Source: Arthrobacter sp. E3 (GTDB lineage: Bacteria; Actinomycetota; Actinomycetes; Actinomycetales; Micrococcaceae). Taken from it: a stretch of DNA of 64,000 bases. The stretch's first letter is position 1. Each line of letters opens with the position of its first letter. Below the pieces are notes generated by a model, which searched no databases, was not told where the DNA came from, and saw only the letters and a program-made list of their open reading frames with translations. A program made the position numbers and the translations under genes. Below, piece after piece: positions 9,055 through 17,206 of this stretch. The stretch spans positions 62,001-126,000 of the forward strand of contig NZ_JAFMPX010000003.1 in assembly GCF_017353415.1 (NCBI RefSeq), in the 5' to 3' direction.

Positions 9055-10248
9055 ATGACTTCACCTTTGACACCTCCCACAGAAGCCGAAACAGCCCTTG
9101 TCCTCAAGGCTCCCGACGCACCGGAAATTGTTGCGGCGGACGAAGCTCCCGGCATGGTTCCAGTACCGGCGGAGCGCCAGGCCCAGATCAACGTCCAGGC
9201 CAGGGAATTCATTGCCGAGATCGCCACTTTCGACGCCCGCAGCCCCGAATTCACCACAAAGGTTGATGGGATCTCCAAGCTTGCTGGAACTGAAATGACC
9301 TCCTCCTCGGATGCCTCCAGCCGCATGTTGGAGCGTTCCTCCACGTCGGTGTCCGGTGCCAAGAAAAGCGGTAACAGCGCCCAGGCACAGGTGGCCGGCA
9401 CGTTGAACGACCTGCGCAGCACCGTTGAAGACCTCACACCCAACAACGCCGATTTAGGCGTTGGGCGCAAGATCCTCGGCTTCATTCCCGGCGGCAACAA
9501 ACTGGCCAAGTACTTCCAAAGGTACGAGTCGGCCCAGGTTCAGCTCGACGCCATCATCAAGTCCCTCATGGCCGGCCAGGACGAACTCCTCAAGGACAAC
9601 GCCTCCCTTGCTGGGGAAAAGGTCAAGATGTGGGAAGCCATGCAAAGCCTGAGTGAATACGCCGTTTTCGCGAAGGCTTTGGACGCTGCCTGTGTTGAAA
9701 AGATCGACGCTACCCGCGCCTCCGGCCAGATTGAGCAGGCCCAGAAGCTCGAGGCGGATGTGCTTTTCCCCATCCGCCAGCGCCATCAGGACATCCTGAC
9801 CCAGTTGGCAGTGTCGGTGCAGGGCTACCTGGCCATGGACTTGATCCGCAAGAACAACGTTGAACTGATCAAGGGTGTCGACAGGGCCCGGACCACCACC
9901 ATTTCGGCCCTGCGCACGGCAGTTATCGTGGCCCAGGCATTGGCCAACCAGAAGATGGTTTTGGACCAGATCGATGCCATCAATACCACCACTAACAACA
10001 TGATCTTGAAGACCTCTGAGATGCTCAAGGATCAGACCGTCCGCATCCACCAGCAGGCCGCCAGCTCCGGCGTGAGTGTGGAAACCCTGCAGAAAGCCTT
10101 CGACAACGTCTTTGAGACCATGGACGCCATCGACACCTTCAGGGCTTCGGCCGCCAAGAACATGGAAAGCACCGTGCACGCCCTGGAAGCCGGACTCGCC
10201 AAAGCCAAGCCGTATCTGGAACGTTCACGCCAGTCTGAACGCGAGTAG
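9055..10248 (+). CDS. Toxic anion resistance protein (TelA/KlaA family)
   Basis: A 397-aa, mostly helical cytoplasmic protein of the TelA family, which accompanies Ter systems and is associated with tellurite resistance. Family-like stretches include the central KYFQRYESAQVQLDAIIKSL and the helical LKTSEMLKDQTVRIHQQ segment; coiled-coil character is likely over much of the length. I use ATG 9055 (MTSPLTPPTE), preceded by GGAT at short spacing, rather than the TTG at 9043. It lies within the co-directional Ter operon, 48 nt before a small conserved partner. Confidence 0.9.
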   Translation: MTSPLTPPTEAETALVLKAPDAPEIVAADEAPGMVPVPAERQAQINVQAREFIAEIATFDARSPEFTTKVDGISKLAGTEMTSSSDASSRMLERSSTSVSGAKKSGNSAQAQVAGTLNDLRSTVEDLTPNNADLGVGRKILGFIPGGNKLAKYFQRYESAQVQLDAIIKSLMAGQDELLKDNASLAGEKVKMWEAMQSLSEYAVFAKALDAACVEKIDATRASGQIEQAQKLEADVLFPIRQRHQDILTQLAVSVQGYLAMDLIRKNNVELIKGVDRARTTTISALRTAVIVAQALANQKMVLDQIDAINTTTNNMILKTSEMLKDQTVRIHQQAASSGVSVETLQKAFDNVFETMDAIDTFRASAAKNMESTVHALEAGLAKAKPYLERSRQSERE

Positions 10249-10296
10249 TCTGACAAGTACTTACGACGAAGCTGACGACAGGACAAGGGTAGGGCA

Positions 10297-10854
10297 ATGA
10301 TTGGCCGTTTCTTGGGGGGCAGGTTTGGTGGAGCACCCGCTCCTCAAGCCCCTGCATTCCCGAGTGTTGATCCGGTGGCGGAGGAAATCGCCCAGATGGG
10401 TGCCTCCGTGGACAATTTGCGTGCTGCCGTGCGCAGGTCGGGAAGCAAGCTCCCGCCCCTGCTAACGTCCCAGTTGCGCCATTTGGGCGACCTCATGCGT
10501 GACACCGTCGCCGACATCAGCATCCGCGGCTGCTCCACGGAGCAAAGGGTGCTGCTCAACGCAATGATCTGCAGCTACGTGCCCACGCCCCTGCAGGCCT
10601 ATCTCGGGTTGCCGCCAGCACACCATGGCGAGGAGTCCGCTGCCACATTTTTGTTTGCCGAGCAGTTGGCCACCCTGGAACTAACCCTTGCGGACCTGTT
10701 GAACCAGATTCGCATTGGTGCCGTCGAGGAGCTCTCCACGCATGGGCGTTTCCTGGCGGACAAATTCTCAGCACAGGACGCCGCCTTGCAACTTCAACAA
10801 CCTGTTTCAGAAAGAGACCCATTGCGTCTGGAGGGCCAACCTTGGCAGCACTAG
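10297..10854 (+). CDS. Conserved small protein of the Ter operon, function unknown
   Basis: A 185-aa soluble, largely helical protein without a family I can name. A glycine/proline-rich N-terminus is followed by helices around VDPVAEEIAQM and QLATLELTLADLLNQI; there is no signal peptide or membrane segment. AAGGGTAGGG precedes ATG 10297, and its 3' end overlaps the start of TerD paralog 4 by 13 nt. Its position between the TelA-family protein and a TerD suggests a structural or adaptor role in the Ter complex; this is inference from context only. Confidence 0.75.
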   Translation: MIGRFLGGRFGGAPAPQAPAFPSVDPVAEEIAQMGASVDNLRAAVRRSGSKLPPLLTSQLRHLGDLMRDTVADISIRGCSTEQRVLLNAMICSYVPTPLQAYLGLPPAHHGEESAATFLFAEQLATLELTLADLLNQIRIGAVEELSTHGRFLADKFSAQDAALQLQQPVSERDPLRLEGQPWQH

Positions 10855-11393
10855 TGGCAGGGGCCAATGCGGCCCTCACGGTAGAGAATCCCGGCCTTGA
10901 CCACGTGGTGGTTGGCATGGGCTGGGACACCATCCCCAGCAATGGCCCACAGGCGGAGCTGGTTCCGTTTGTTGTCATGTGCGACGGCGACGGCAAGGCT
11001 GTTTCCAATGACCACCTTGTGTTCTTCAACCAGTTGGTCAGCGCTGACTCCTCCGTCACTTTCATTGGTGACGGCGACCAGGAGCAGATCGATGTCCAAT
11101 TGAAGCTGGTCCCCGAGGACGTTTCGAAGATCATTTTCCTGGCTTATGTAGATCCGGAACTCCGCGGCCACGGCAGCTTTGCCTCTGTGCGAAGCGCCCA
11201 CATTCGGGTGGCGACGGATGAAAACAGGGAGCTGGTGCGTTTCAACATGTCAGTTCTCAAGCTTGAGTCCGTCACGGCCATGATCTTTGGTGAGCTGTAC
11301 AGGCACAGAACCGACTGGAAGTTCCGCGCCTTGGGCCAGGGCTACAGCACGGGCTTGGCCGGCGTCGCCAAGGACTACGGAATTAGCCTGTAA
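10842..11393 (+). CDS. Divergent TerD family protein, paralog 4, with a degenerate metal site
   Basis: A 183-aa TerD-fold protein recognised by GMGWD, FFNQL, the FGELYRHRTDWKFRALGQGYSTGL block and a terminal KDYGISL. The key acidic features are reduced: DLDASA is replaced by AELVPFVV, and the long GDNxTGEGxGDDE loop is shortened to GDGDQEQ. It may have lost or changed calcium binding and act as a scaffold. It starts at TTG 10842 with GGAGGG 6 nt upstream, overlapping the preceding gene, so translation is probably coupled. Confidence 0.88.
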   Translation: MAALVAGANAALTVENPGLDHVVVGMGWDTIPSNGPQAELVPFVVMCDGDGKAVSNDHLVFFNQLVSADSSVTFIGDGDQEQIDVQLKLVPEDVSKIIFLAYVDPELRGHGSFASVRSAHIRVATDENRELVRFNMSVLKLESVTAMIFGELYRHRTDWKFRALGQGYSTGLAGVAKDYGISL

Positions 11394-11402
11394 GGCCCTG
11401 AC

Positions 11403-12302
11403 ATGACTGCTCCCTCAAATCCACGCACCGACCTGGTTTTTTTGCGTCGCCGCATCAAGCCCGGGCGCACCCAGCCTGCAGCTGCCGCATCCGGGCAAGC
11501 CACTGCGTCTGCACCAGCACCTGCGTCCGCACCTGCAGCACCATCGCTGACACTGCGTCCGTCAGCCTCAGCTCCAGCAAGGCCTGCTCCAACCAACGCT
11601 GCAGCAACCAGTCCTGCACCCGCACGTCAAGCCCAAAATTCTCAAACTCCTCAAACTCCCCCGGCCAACACCCCACGCTCTGCCGGGCTGGTGCTGGGAC
11701 GTGGCACCACGCCGTCGTCCACGAGCGCACGTGCGCAAAGGCTGGCCGCCCGGCGGCAAAAGGCCGCGCTGGAAGACCAAGAGGTCAAACTGTTGTTCCC
11801 CGCCCCGGGAATTGCGGACGTATACGAACTGAACCTGGTTGACAGGGTGCTGCGCTTATCGGCGCTTCAGTCCTGCGTCGGCACCATGGTGGTCAGTGGA
11901 AGCACGGCCATAGCCTGGGAGAGTGTGCGCGGGGTGACTGGCGGGAAAACGGTGGACGGCCACAAGGCCGGCACCCCCGTCGAGACTTCCGGGAACCGGG
12001 AATTGGTCGGGTACAACGGCCGCGAAGCCCTCGTCTCGTTGCGCCATGTACGCGAGTTGCGCCGCGCTATTTTCATCAACCGCAGCAGTTCCCCCATGGG
12101 GGTGCAGTTGTTCTCAGGCGACACTGTGGCGCTACCGCCTGCCGCCGACGGAACGCAGATGGTGCTGCTGGCGCACAGGATTGGCAATGTTCTAGAACTG
12201 CGGGCCGAGCCTGTTCCCCACGATTGGCCGGACATAAAAATCTGGCAGGAGTTCGACTTTTCCATGACGCACAGGGCGCCTGTCTCCTCCTACGGGCGCT
12301 AG
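11403..12302 (+). CDS. Ter-operon protein with Pro/Ala-rich N-terminus, function unknown
   Basis: A 299-aa protein. Residues ~15-110 are Pro/Ala/Ser-rich and probably disordered; residues ~120-299 form a folded region (LLFPAPGIADVYELNLVDRVLRL onward) that ends in an acidic/aromatic tail. The folded part may be a second copy-type domain associated with TerD proteins (TerF-like), but I cannot confirm that. It starts 9 nt after the stop of TerD paralog 4 and lies directly before the biosynthetic genes, so it could connect the sensor and enzyme halves of the operon. No signal peptide. Confidence 0.7.
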   Translation: MTAPSNPRTDLVFLRRRIKPGRTQPAAAASGQATASAPAPASAPAAPSLTLRPSASAPARPAPTNAAATSPAPARQAQNSQTPQTPPANTPRSAGLVLGRGTTPSSTSARAQRLAARRQKAALEDQEVKLLFPAPGIADVYELNLVDRVLRLSALQSCVGTMVVSGSTAIAWESVRGVTGGKTVDGHKAGTPVETSGNRELVGYNGREALVSLRHVRELRRAIFINRSSSPMGVQLFSGDTVALPPAADGTQMVLLAHRIGNVLELRAEPVPHDWPDIKIWQEFDFSMTHRAPVSSYGR

Positions 12303-12356
12303 CGTCTTTTGCCGGCGGGCCACGTTCCGCTATTCATCAACAGCTCGAAAGGGCCA

Positions 12357-13550
12357 ATGCGACATTTTCGTTCCCTGACCGACTCCGCAGCCGGGCAGCT
12401 TTTCCATCGGCTGCCCCTGGAACTGACTGCCGAAAGCACCCCGGAGCTGCTGGCTGTGGCCCTGGGCGGCACCCTCTATACCCCGGCGAACCGCAGTGAT
12501 CTTGTCAAGGATGTGCTGCGCCAGCGCGATCTTGGCTGCGTCTCCATGGTGCTCTGCCTGGAGGATTCCATCCCCGACGCCGACGTTCCAGAGGCTGAAG
12601 GAAACGTGGTTGCCGCACTGGCCTCACTCGCACGGCACCAACACGACCTGCCGCTGCTGTTTGTCCGGGTCCGCACCCCCGAGCAAATGCTCCGGGTGGC
12701 CCGGCGCGCGGGTGCCGCAACGGCCCTGCTCACGGGTTTTGTGCTGCCCAAGTTTGACAATGAAAACGGCACTGGTGCGGCGTTCTTGTCTGCACTCCAC
12801 GTGGTGCAGCAGGAGCTGGGGCTTGACGGCACCCCCTCAGCCGACGGCGCACCTTCGCATCGGCTGCGTGTGATGCCAATTCTGGAATCATCGCCCATCA
12901 TCCATATCCAAACGCGTGCAGCAGCGTTGACAAACATCCATGCCCTGCTGGCAGCCCATCGGGAGGACATTTTGTCGGTGCGGATCGGCGCCACCGACAT
13001 GTCCAGTGCCTTTGGGCTGCGACGTTCCCGCGACCTGACCATTTACGACGTCAATGTGGTGGCAGGGGTCATCGGGGACATCGTCAACGTGCTGGGCCGG
13101 CCCGACGGCGGTTTCGTCATCTCCGGCCCCGTCTGGGAACACTATTCCAACACAGAGCGCGTGCTGCGTCCGCAACTGCGCGTCACCCCCTTTGTGGGGC
13201 CCCATGAGCAGGAGCTGCGTCAACGCATCATGACGGCGAACCTTGACACCTTGATCCGTGAAATAGAGCTGGACCTGGCCAACGGCTTGCTCGGCAAGAC
13301 TGTCATCCACCCCAGCCACATCGCCCTGGTCCATGCCATGAGCGTTGTCAGCCATGAGGAATACCTTGACGCCGTGGCGATCGCTGGAAACACGAACGGT
13401 GGCGCCGCTGCGTCCCCGTACGGGAACAAAATGAATGAGATGAAACCGCACCAGGCATGGGCTCGGCGCACTCTGCTCCGGGCCGACGCCTACGGTGTTT
13501 CCGCCGCCGGTGTCACCTTCGTCGACCACCTCGAAGCGAGCATGGGATGA
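12357..13550 (+). CDS. HpcH/HpaI/CitE-like C-C bond lyase of the Ter biosynthetic module
   Basis: A 397-aa TIM-barrel enzyme of the CitE-like lyase group found in Ter operons (Pfam C-C_Bond_Lyase type). Visible features are LYTPANR near the N-terminus, VLCLEDSIPDADV (acidic metal/substrate segment), RVMPILESSPIIH, and RIGATDMSSAFGLRRSRD. It probably makes or breaks a C-C bond while building the proposed nucleoside-like metabolite. ATG 12357 with AAAGGG just upstream is preferred over TTG 12309. Its TGA overlaps the next gene's ATG (ATGA), so the four enzymes 12357-16997 form a translationally coupled block. Confidence 0.87.
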   Translation: MRHFRSLTDSAAGQLFHRLPLELTAESTPELLAVALGGTLYTPANRSDLVKDVLRQRDLGCVSMVLCLEDSIPDADVPEAEGNVVAALASLARHQHDLPLLFVRVRTPEQMLRVARRAGAATALLTGFVLPKFDNENGTGAAFLSALHVVQQELGLDGTPSADGAPSHRLRVMPILESSPIIHIQTRAAALTNIHALLAAHREDILSVRIGATDMSSAFGLRRSRDLTIYDVNVVAGVIGDIVNVLGRPDGGFVISGPVWEHYSNTERVLRPQLRVTPFVGPHEQELRQRIMTANLDTLIREIELDLANGLLGKTVIHPSHIALVHAMSVVSHEEYLDAVAIAGNTNGGAAASPYGNKMNEMKPHQAWARRTLLRADAYGVSAAGVTFVDHLEASMG

Positions 13551-15028
13551 GCGTTTTCGAGCCCCGCCTGACCGCGAACTCGAACTGGACTGGCGACTTT
13601 GTGGCCCGCCAGCTGGACGTCCGCATCCGCACCGCCCCGGACAGCGCCTTCGCCGTGGAGGATTTGGTGGGTCTGGCACTGCGCCGCAACCCGAAACGCG
13701 CCCATCTGCTCGTCTCGAACGTGCTCGCCAAGCATGTACCCACTGAACCCGCCCTTGTTATGGCTGCTGGCACGCTACTGGGAGCCTTTGTTGCCCGTGA
13801 ACTGTGCTTGCCAACGCACGACGCCGAAACCAGCCGCTCGCTGGCAGCGGCCTCCGCGGCGCTCACCACGGCCCTGCGCACCAGCGGAGCGGACCGCCGT
13901 CACGCCATTACCGGCCTTGGCGACGCACTAGCCGGGTTGCGCACCCGGGTTCCGGGCGCCGTCGTGCTTGGCTATGCCGAGACTGCCACGGGCCTGGGCC
14001 GGCTCGTCGCCAATGCCCTGGGTGCCTATTACATCCACTCCACCCGGCATGCCACCCCCGGAATTGAGTCCGTGGCCGGCTTTGAGGAGGGACATTCGCA
14101 CGCCACCTCTCACGCCATGGTGCCCACTGATCCGCACTGGTTCGACGGTGATGGGCCAGTGGTTTTGGTGGACGACGAGTTCAGCACCGGTTCAACCGTC
14201 ATCAACACCATCCGTGAGCTGCATGCCCTGGTCCCACATTCCCTCTATGTGGTGGCTGCCCTGCTCGATCTACGCAGCACCGCCGACCGTGTACGGTTTG
14301 ATGCTCTGGCCGCCGAGTTGGGGTGCAGGATTGTGGTGACGGCGTTGGGAGCCGGTGAGATCAGCTTGGGGGACGACATCCTTGACCGTGCCGCAGCGCT
14401 GATCGCGGAGCTGCCGCCTGCCGGCGAGGCTGCGCCAGCTGGTGCGCGCGGCCGCCTGGCCATGCTCGAATTGACGGATGCGGACATTGCGCCCATACGG
14501 AGCGACCGCTATGGCAACACGGCGCCACCAGCGGACGAAGACGTTGCTGCGGTCGCTGGGCAGGTGGCGGCACTGCTGGCAGCCCAGGAGTGTCGGGGCC
14601 CCTTTGTAGTGCTGGGCTGCGAGGAGAACATGTACCTGCCGGTGGCTGTGGCCAATGTGCTGGCCGGGTTGCTGCCATATGAACAAGTGCGTTTTTCCTC
14701 CACAACCCGTTCCCCCATAGTGCCCATCAACAGGGCAGACTACGCCATTGCCGGGGCGCTGACCTTCGCCAGCCACGATGCCACCCTCGACGGTCCGGGC
14801 ATCCGTTTTGCCTACAACCTCAGCGGAATGCATGGGCGTCCGGGCACCATTGTGCTGTTCCCAGAACCCGGCACCGGCCGCCACGACGTCCTCGCAGGCA
14901 ACCCCGCGGCGGGGCTTGACCCGCTGGCCGTGGCGATGGCCAAGGCAGCCGACGACGTCGTCGTGGTGCTGCTGCCAGCCGATCTCCCGCCTGCCACTGA
15001 CGGCAATTCAACAAAGGACGCACCATGA
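13547..15028 (+). CDS. Phosphoribosyltransferase with C-terminal TRSP domain (Ter biosynthetic module)
   Basis: A 493-aa two-domain protein. The N-terminal part is a type I PRTase with the PRPP loop VVLVDDEFSTGST near 205-217. The C-terminal part (about 330-490) carries the signature STTRSPI that gives the TRSP domain its name. It would transfer a phosphoribosyl group from PRPP to a base-like acceptor. I start at the ATGA overlap at 13547 (MSVFEPRLTA); an in-frame extension to 13457 gives Arg-rich non-family sequence. It overlaps both neighbours by 4 nt. Confidence 0.88.
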   Translation: MSVFEPRLTANSNWTGDFVARQLDVRIRTAPDSAFAVEDLVGLALRRNPKRAHLLVSNVLAKHVPTEPALVMAAGTLLGAFVARELCLPTHDAETSRSLAAASAALTTALRTSGADRRHAITGLGDALAGLRTRVPGAVVLGYAETATGLGRLVANALGAYYIHSTRHATPGIESVAGFEEGHSHATSHAMVPTDPHWFDGDGPVVLVDDEFSTGSTVINTIRELHALVPHSLYVVAALLDLRSTADRVRFDALAAELGCRIVVTALGAGEISLGDDILDRAAALIAELPPAGEAAPAGARGRLAMLELTDADIAPIRSDRYGNTAPPADEDVAAVAGQVAALLAAQECRGPFVVLGCEENMYLPVAVANVLAGLLPYEQVRFSSTTRSPIVPINRADYAIAGALTFASHDATLDGPGIRFAYNLSGMHGRPGTIVLFPEPGTGRHDVLAGNPAAGLDPLAVAMAKAADDVVVVLLPADLPPATDGNSTKDAP

Positions 15029-16194
15029 GCCAGTTCCCGCTTCCCACACCGTTGAAGGGTCCGGCGTTTGGTTCCTACGCACCCGATGAGGTCAGCTGGC
15101 TGCTGAAGGACCTGAGCCACATGGCCTTGGAGGCCCCCACCGCGGAGCGCGAACGCGCCATCCAGTCGGGGGCCGCAAACTATGCCGAATCATTGCCGGT
15201 GGAGTATTCGCCCAGCACGGAATATCAGGCCCTGTACACGGAGGCCGTGGGGCGCTCCGCCGTGCGGATCGCGACAGCGGTGGGCGTGGTGACCGAATTG
15301 GCCCTGTCAGCCCGCGGACACCAGCCCGTGCTGGTGTCGCTGGCGCGTGCAGGCACGCCCATCGGCATCTTAATGCGCCGCTGGGCCCAGCAGGTCCACG
15401 GTCTTGACCTGCCGCATTTCACCATGAGCATTGTCCGCGGTGTGGGCCTTGACCAGACAGCGCTGCGCCACCTTGGCGCCCATTTTGATCCGGCGCGGAT
15501 ACTTTTTGTTGACGGTTGGACGGGCAAGGGAGCCATTGCTGGCGAACTGAGCAGCGCGCTGGACAAGTTTGCAGCGAGTGACGGGGTGCGTTTCCCGGCG
15601 GACCTCGCCGTGCTGGCGGACCCCGGCCATTGTGTGTCCATGTTCGGCACCCGCGAGGACTATCTGATCCCCTCAGCCTGCTTGAACTCCACCGTGTCCG
15701 GCCTGGTGTCCCGGACGGTCTTCAACACCGACCATATTGACCCGCATGATTTTCACGGCGCCAAGTTCTACGCGGAGTTGGCGCCCAGCGACGTCTCCAA
15801 CGACTTCCTGAACGCCATTTCCGCCCACTATGGCAATGTCCGCGCGGCTGTTGCCCAGCGCGTGGCCAAGCATCGTGCGGCCGCCCCCGCGCCCACGTGG
15901 ACGGGGTGGAAGGCCGTCGAACGGATCAGCACAGAGTACGGCATTAACAACGTGAACCTGGTAAAACCCGGCGTGGGCGAGACCACCCGCGTGTTGCTGC
16001 GCCGCGTGCCGTGGCGGGTGCTCGTCAACCCCGCGGCCCGGGCCGATGTGGCGCATGTGCTGCTGCTGGCCGAACAACGTGGGGTGCCTGTGGAGGAAGT
16101 TGCAGATCTGCCGTACAGCTGTGTGGGTCTCATCCACCCACAATTCGACAAGAGCGCCGTGGGTGCCGACGGCAAGGCAGTGCACAACGCATGA
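15025..16194 (+). CDS. StiP/PRTase-like protein with C-terminal PELOTA domain (Ter biosynthetic module)
   Basis: A 389-aa protein annotated in relatives as cysteine protease StiP and later reinterpreted as a PRTase-like enzyme. Features are VLVSLARAGTPIGILMRRW, ILFVDGWTGKGAIAGEL (PRPP-loop position), and a PELOTA-like RNA-binding domain at the C-terminus (about 328-380: WRVLVNPAARADV, YSCVGLIHP). I favour PRTase over protease because of the VDGWTGKG segment and the operon context. ATGA overlaps join it to the genes on each side. Confidence 0.87.
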   Translation: MSQFPLPTPLKGPAFGSYAPDEVSWLLKDLSHMALEAPTAERERAIQSGAANYAESLPVEYSPSTEYQALYTEAVGRSAVRIATAVGVVTELALSARGHQPVLVSLARAGTPIGILMRRWAQQVHGLDLPHFTMSIVRGVGLDQTALRHLGAHFDPARILFVDGWTGKGAIAGELSSALDKFAASDGVRFPADLAVLADPGHCVSMFGTREDYLIPSACLNSTVSGLVSRTVFNTDHIDPHDFHGAKFYAELAPSDVSNDFLNAISAHYGNVRAAVAQRVAKHRAAAPAPTWTGWKAVERISTEYGINNVNLVKPGVGETTRVLLRRVPWRVLVNPAARADVAHVLLLAEQRGVPVEEVADLPYSCVGLIHPQFDKSAVGADGKAVHNA

Positions 16195-16997
16195 GTCCCA
16201 CTCTCGTCGCCTGCGATCTTGACCGCACACTGATCTACTCCAAGAACGCACTCTGGCTCACCGGCGCGGACAAGGATGCCCCGGCCATGGTGGTCGCTGA
16301 AGTGTACGACGGCGCCCCGCTGTCATACATGACCCGCGCAGCCCAGGAACACCTGCTGGCCGTCAAGGACGCCGCAACGTTCGTGCCTGTCACCACACGG
16401 ACCCAAGCCCAATATGAGCGGGTGCAGCTCCCCGGCCCCGTGCCCGAATATGCCATCACCTCCAACGGAGGCGTACTCCTGCACCATGGCGTGCCGGATG
16501 CTGCGTGGAACGAGCAGCTCACCGCACAACTCGCCGCGGCGTGTGCGCCACTGGAAAGTATTGAAGCACACCTGGCCAACTCTGACTTTGCCCCGTGGAT
16601 CCTGCGCCTGCGCCGGGCCGAGGACTTGTTCGTTTACGCCATCATCGACAGGGACGCCATGCCGGATTCCTTCCTGACCGAGCTGAAACAGGTCTGTGCG
16701 GATGCAGGCTGGAGCGTCTCGGTGCAGGGCAGGAAGCTCTACTGCGTCCCGTTGCCCATCAACAAGTGCGGTGCCCTCGCCGAAGTTTCCCGACGCACCG
16801 GCGCAGAAACAGTCATTGCCGCGGGGGACTCTCTCCTGGATCAGGACATGCTCGCAGGCGCCCACCTTGCCTTCCGGCCCCGTCACGGGGAACTACACGA
16901 CGCCGGATACCTCGCCTCCCACCTGCGCCTCACCTCGGTGCGCGGCATTTTGGCAGGGGAAGAGATCCTGCGCAGCATCCTGGCTGAGATCAGCTGA
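16191..16997 (+). CDS. HAD superfamily phosphatase of the Ter biosynthetic module
   Basis: A 268-aa Cof-like HAD hydrolase. Motif I is CDLDRTLIYS (nucleophile D8, D10), a later Lys sits in PINKCGAL, and motif IV is IAAGDSLLDQDML. It probably dephosphorylates an intermediate of the proposed nucleoside-like product. It starts at an ATGA overlap with the StiP gene. It is the last gene of the operon, followed by a long inverted repeat. In related operons an ATP-grasp ligase often accompanies these enzymes; none is encoded here. Confidence 0.88.
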   Translation: MSPTLVACDLDRTLIYSKNALWLTGADKDAPAMVVAEVYDGAPLSYMTRAAQEHLLAVKDAATFVPVTTRTQAQYERVQLPGPVPEYAITSNGGVLLHHGVPDAAWNEQLTAQLAAACAPLESIEAHLANSDFAPWILRLRRAEDLFVYAIIDRDAMPDSFLTELKQVCADAGWSVSVQGRKLYCVPLPINKCGALAEVSRRTGAETVIAAGDSLLDQDMLAGAHLAFRPRHGELHDAGYLASHLRLTSVRGILAGEEILRSILAEIS

Positions 16998-17019
16998 TCA
17001 AGCCCGTCGGGCACTTAAC

Positions 17020-17096
17020 TTATGCGTCCGATTCCTCTTCGAATGATGCGCCACTGACGCACTGGCGCATCATTCGCCCGTGAATCCGACGCATAA
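17020..17096. terminator. Large bipartite inverted repeat closing the Ter operon
   Basis: An outer stem (TTATGCGTCCGATTC / GAATCCGACGCATAA, 15 bp with one mismatch) encloses an inner perfect 14-bp stem (CGAATGATGCGCCA / TGGCGCATCATTCG) with a 9-nt loop and 5-nt internal loops. It lies 23 nt after the HAD stop and is followed by AAAGAAGAATG rather than a T run. It is likely a transcript-end or stabilising structure, or the remains of a small palindromic element. Confidence 0.65.
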
Positions 17097-17206
17097 AAGA
17101 AGAATGAGGTGGCCCAGCGGAGCCTGTCCCGTCGTCACCGCATGTCAGCGCTCCGCGGTAGGCTGGAAGTTCACTACACATCATCATCTTGGGGGAGATC
17201 TCCGTC

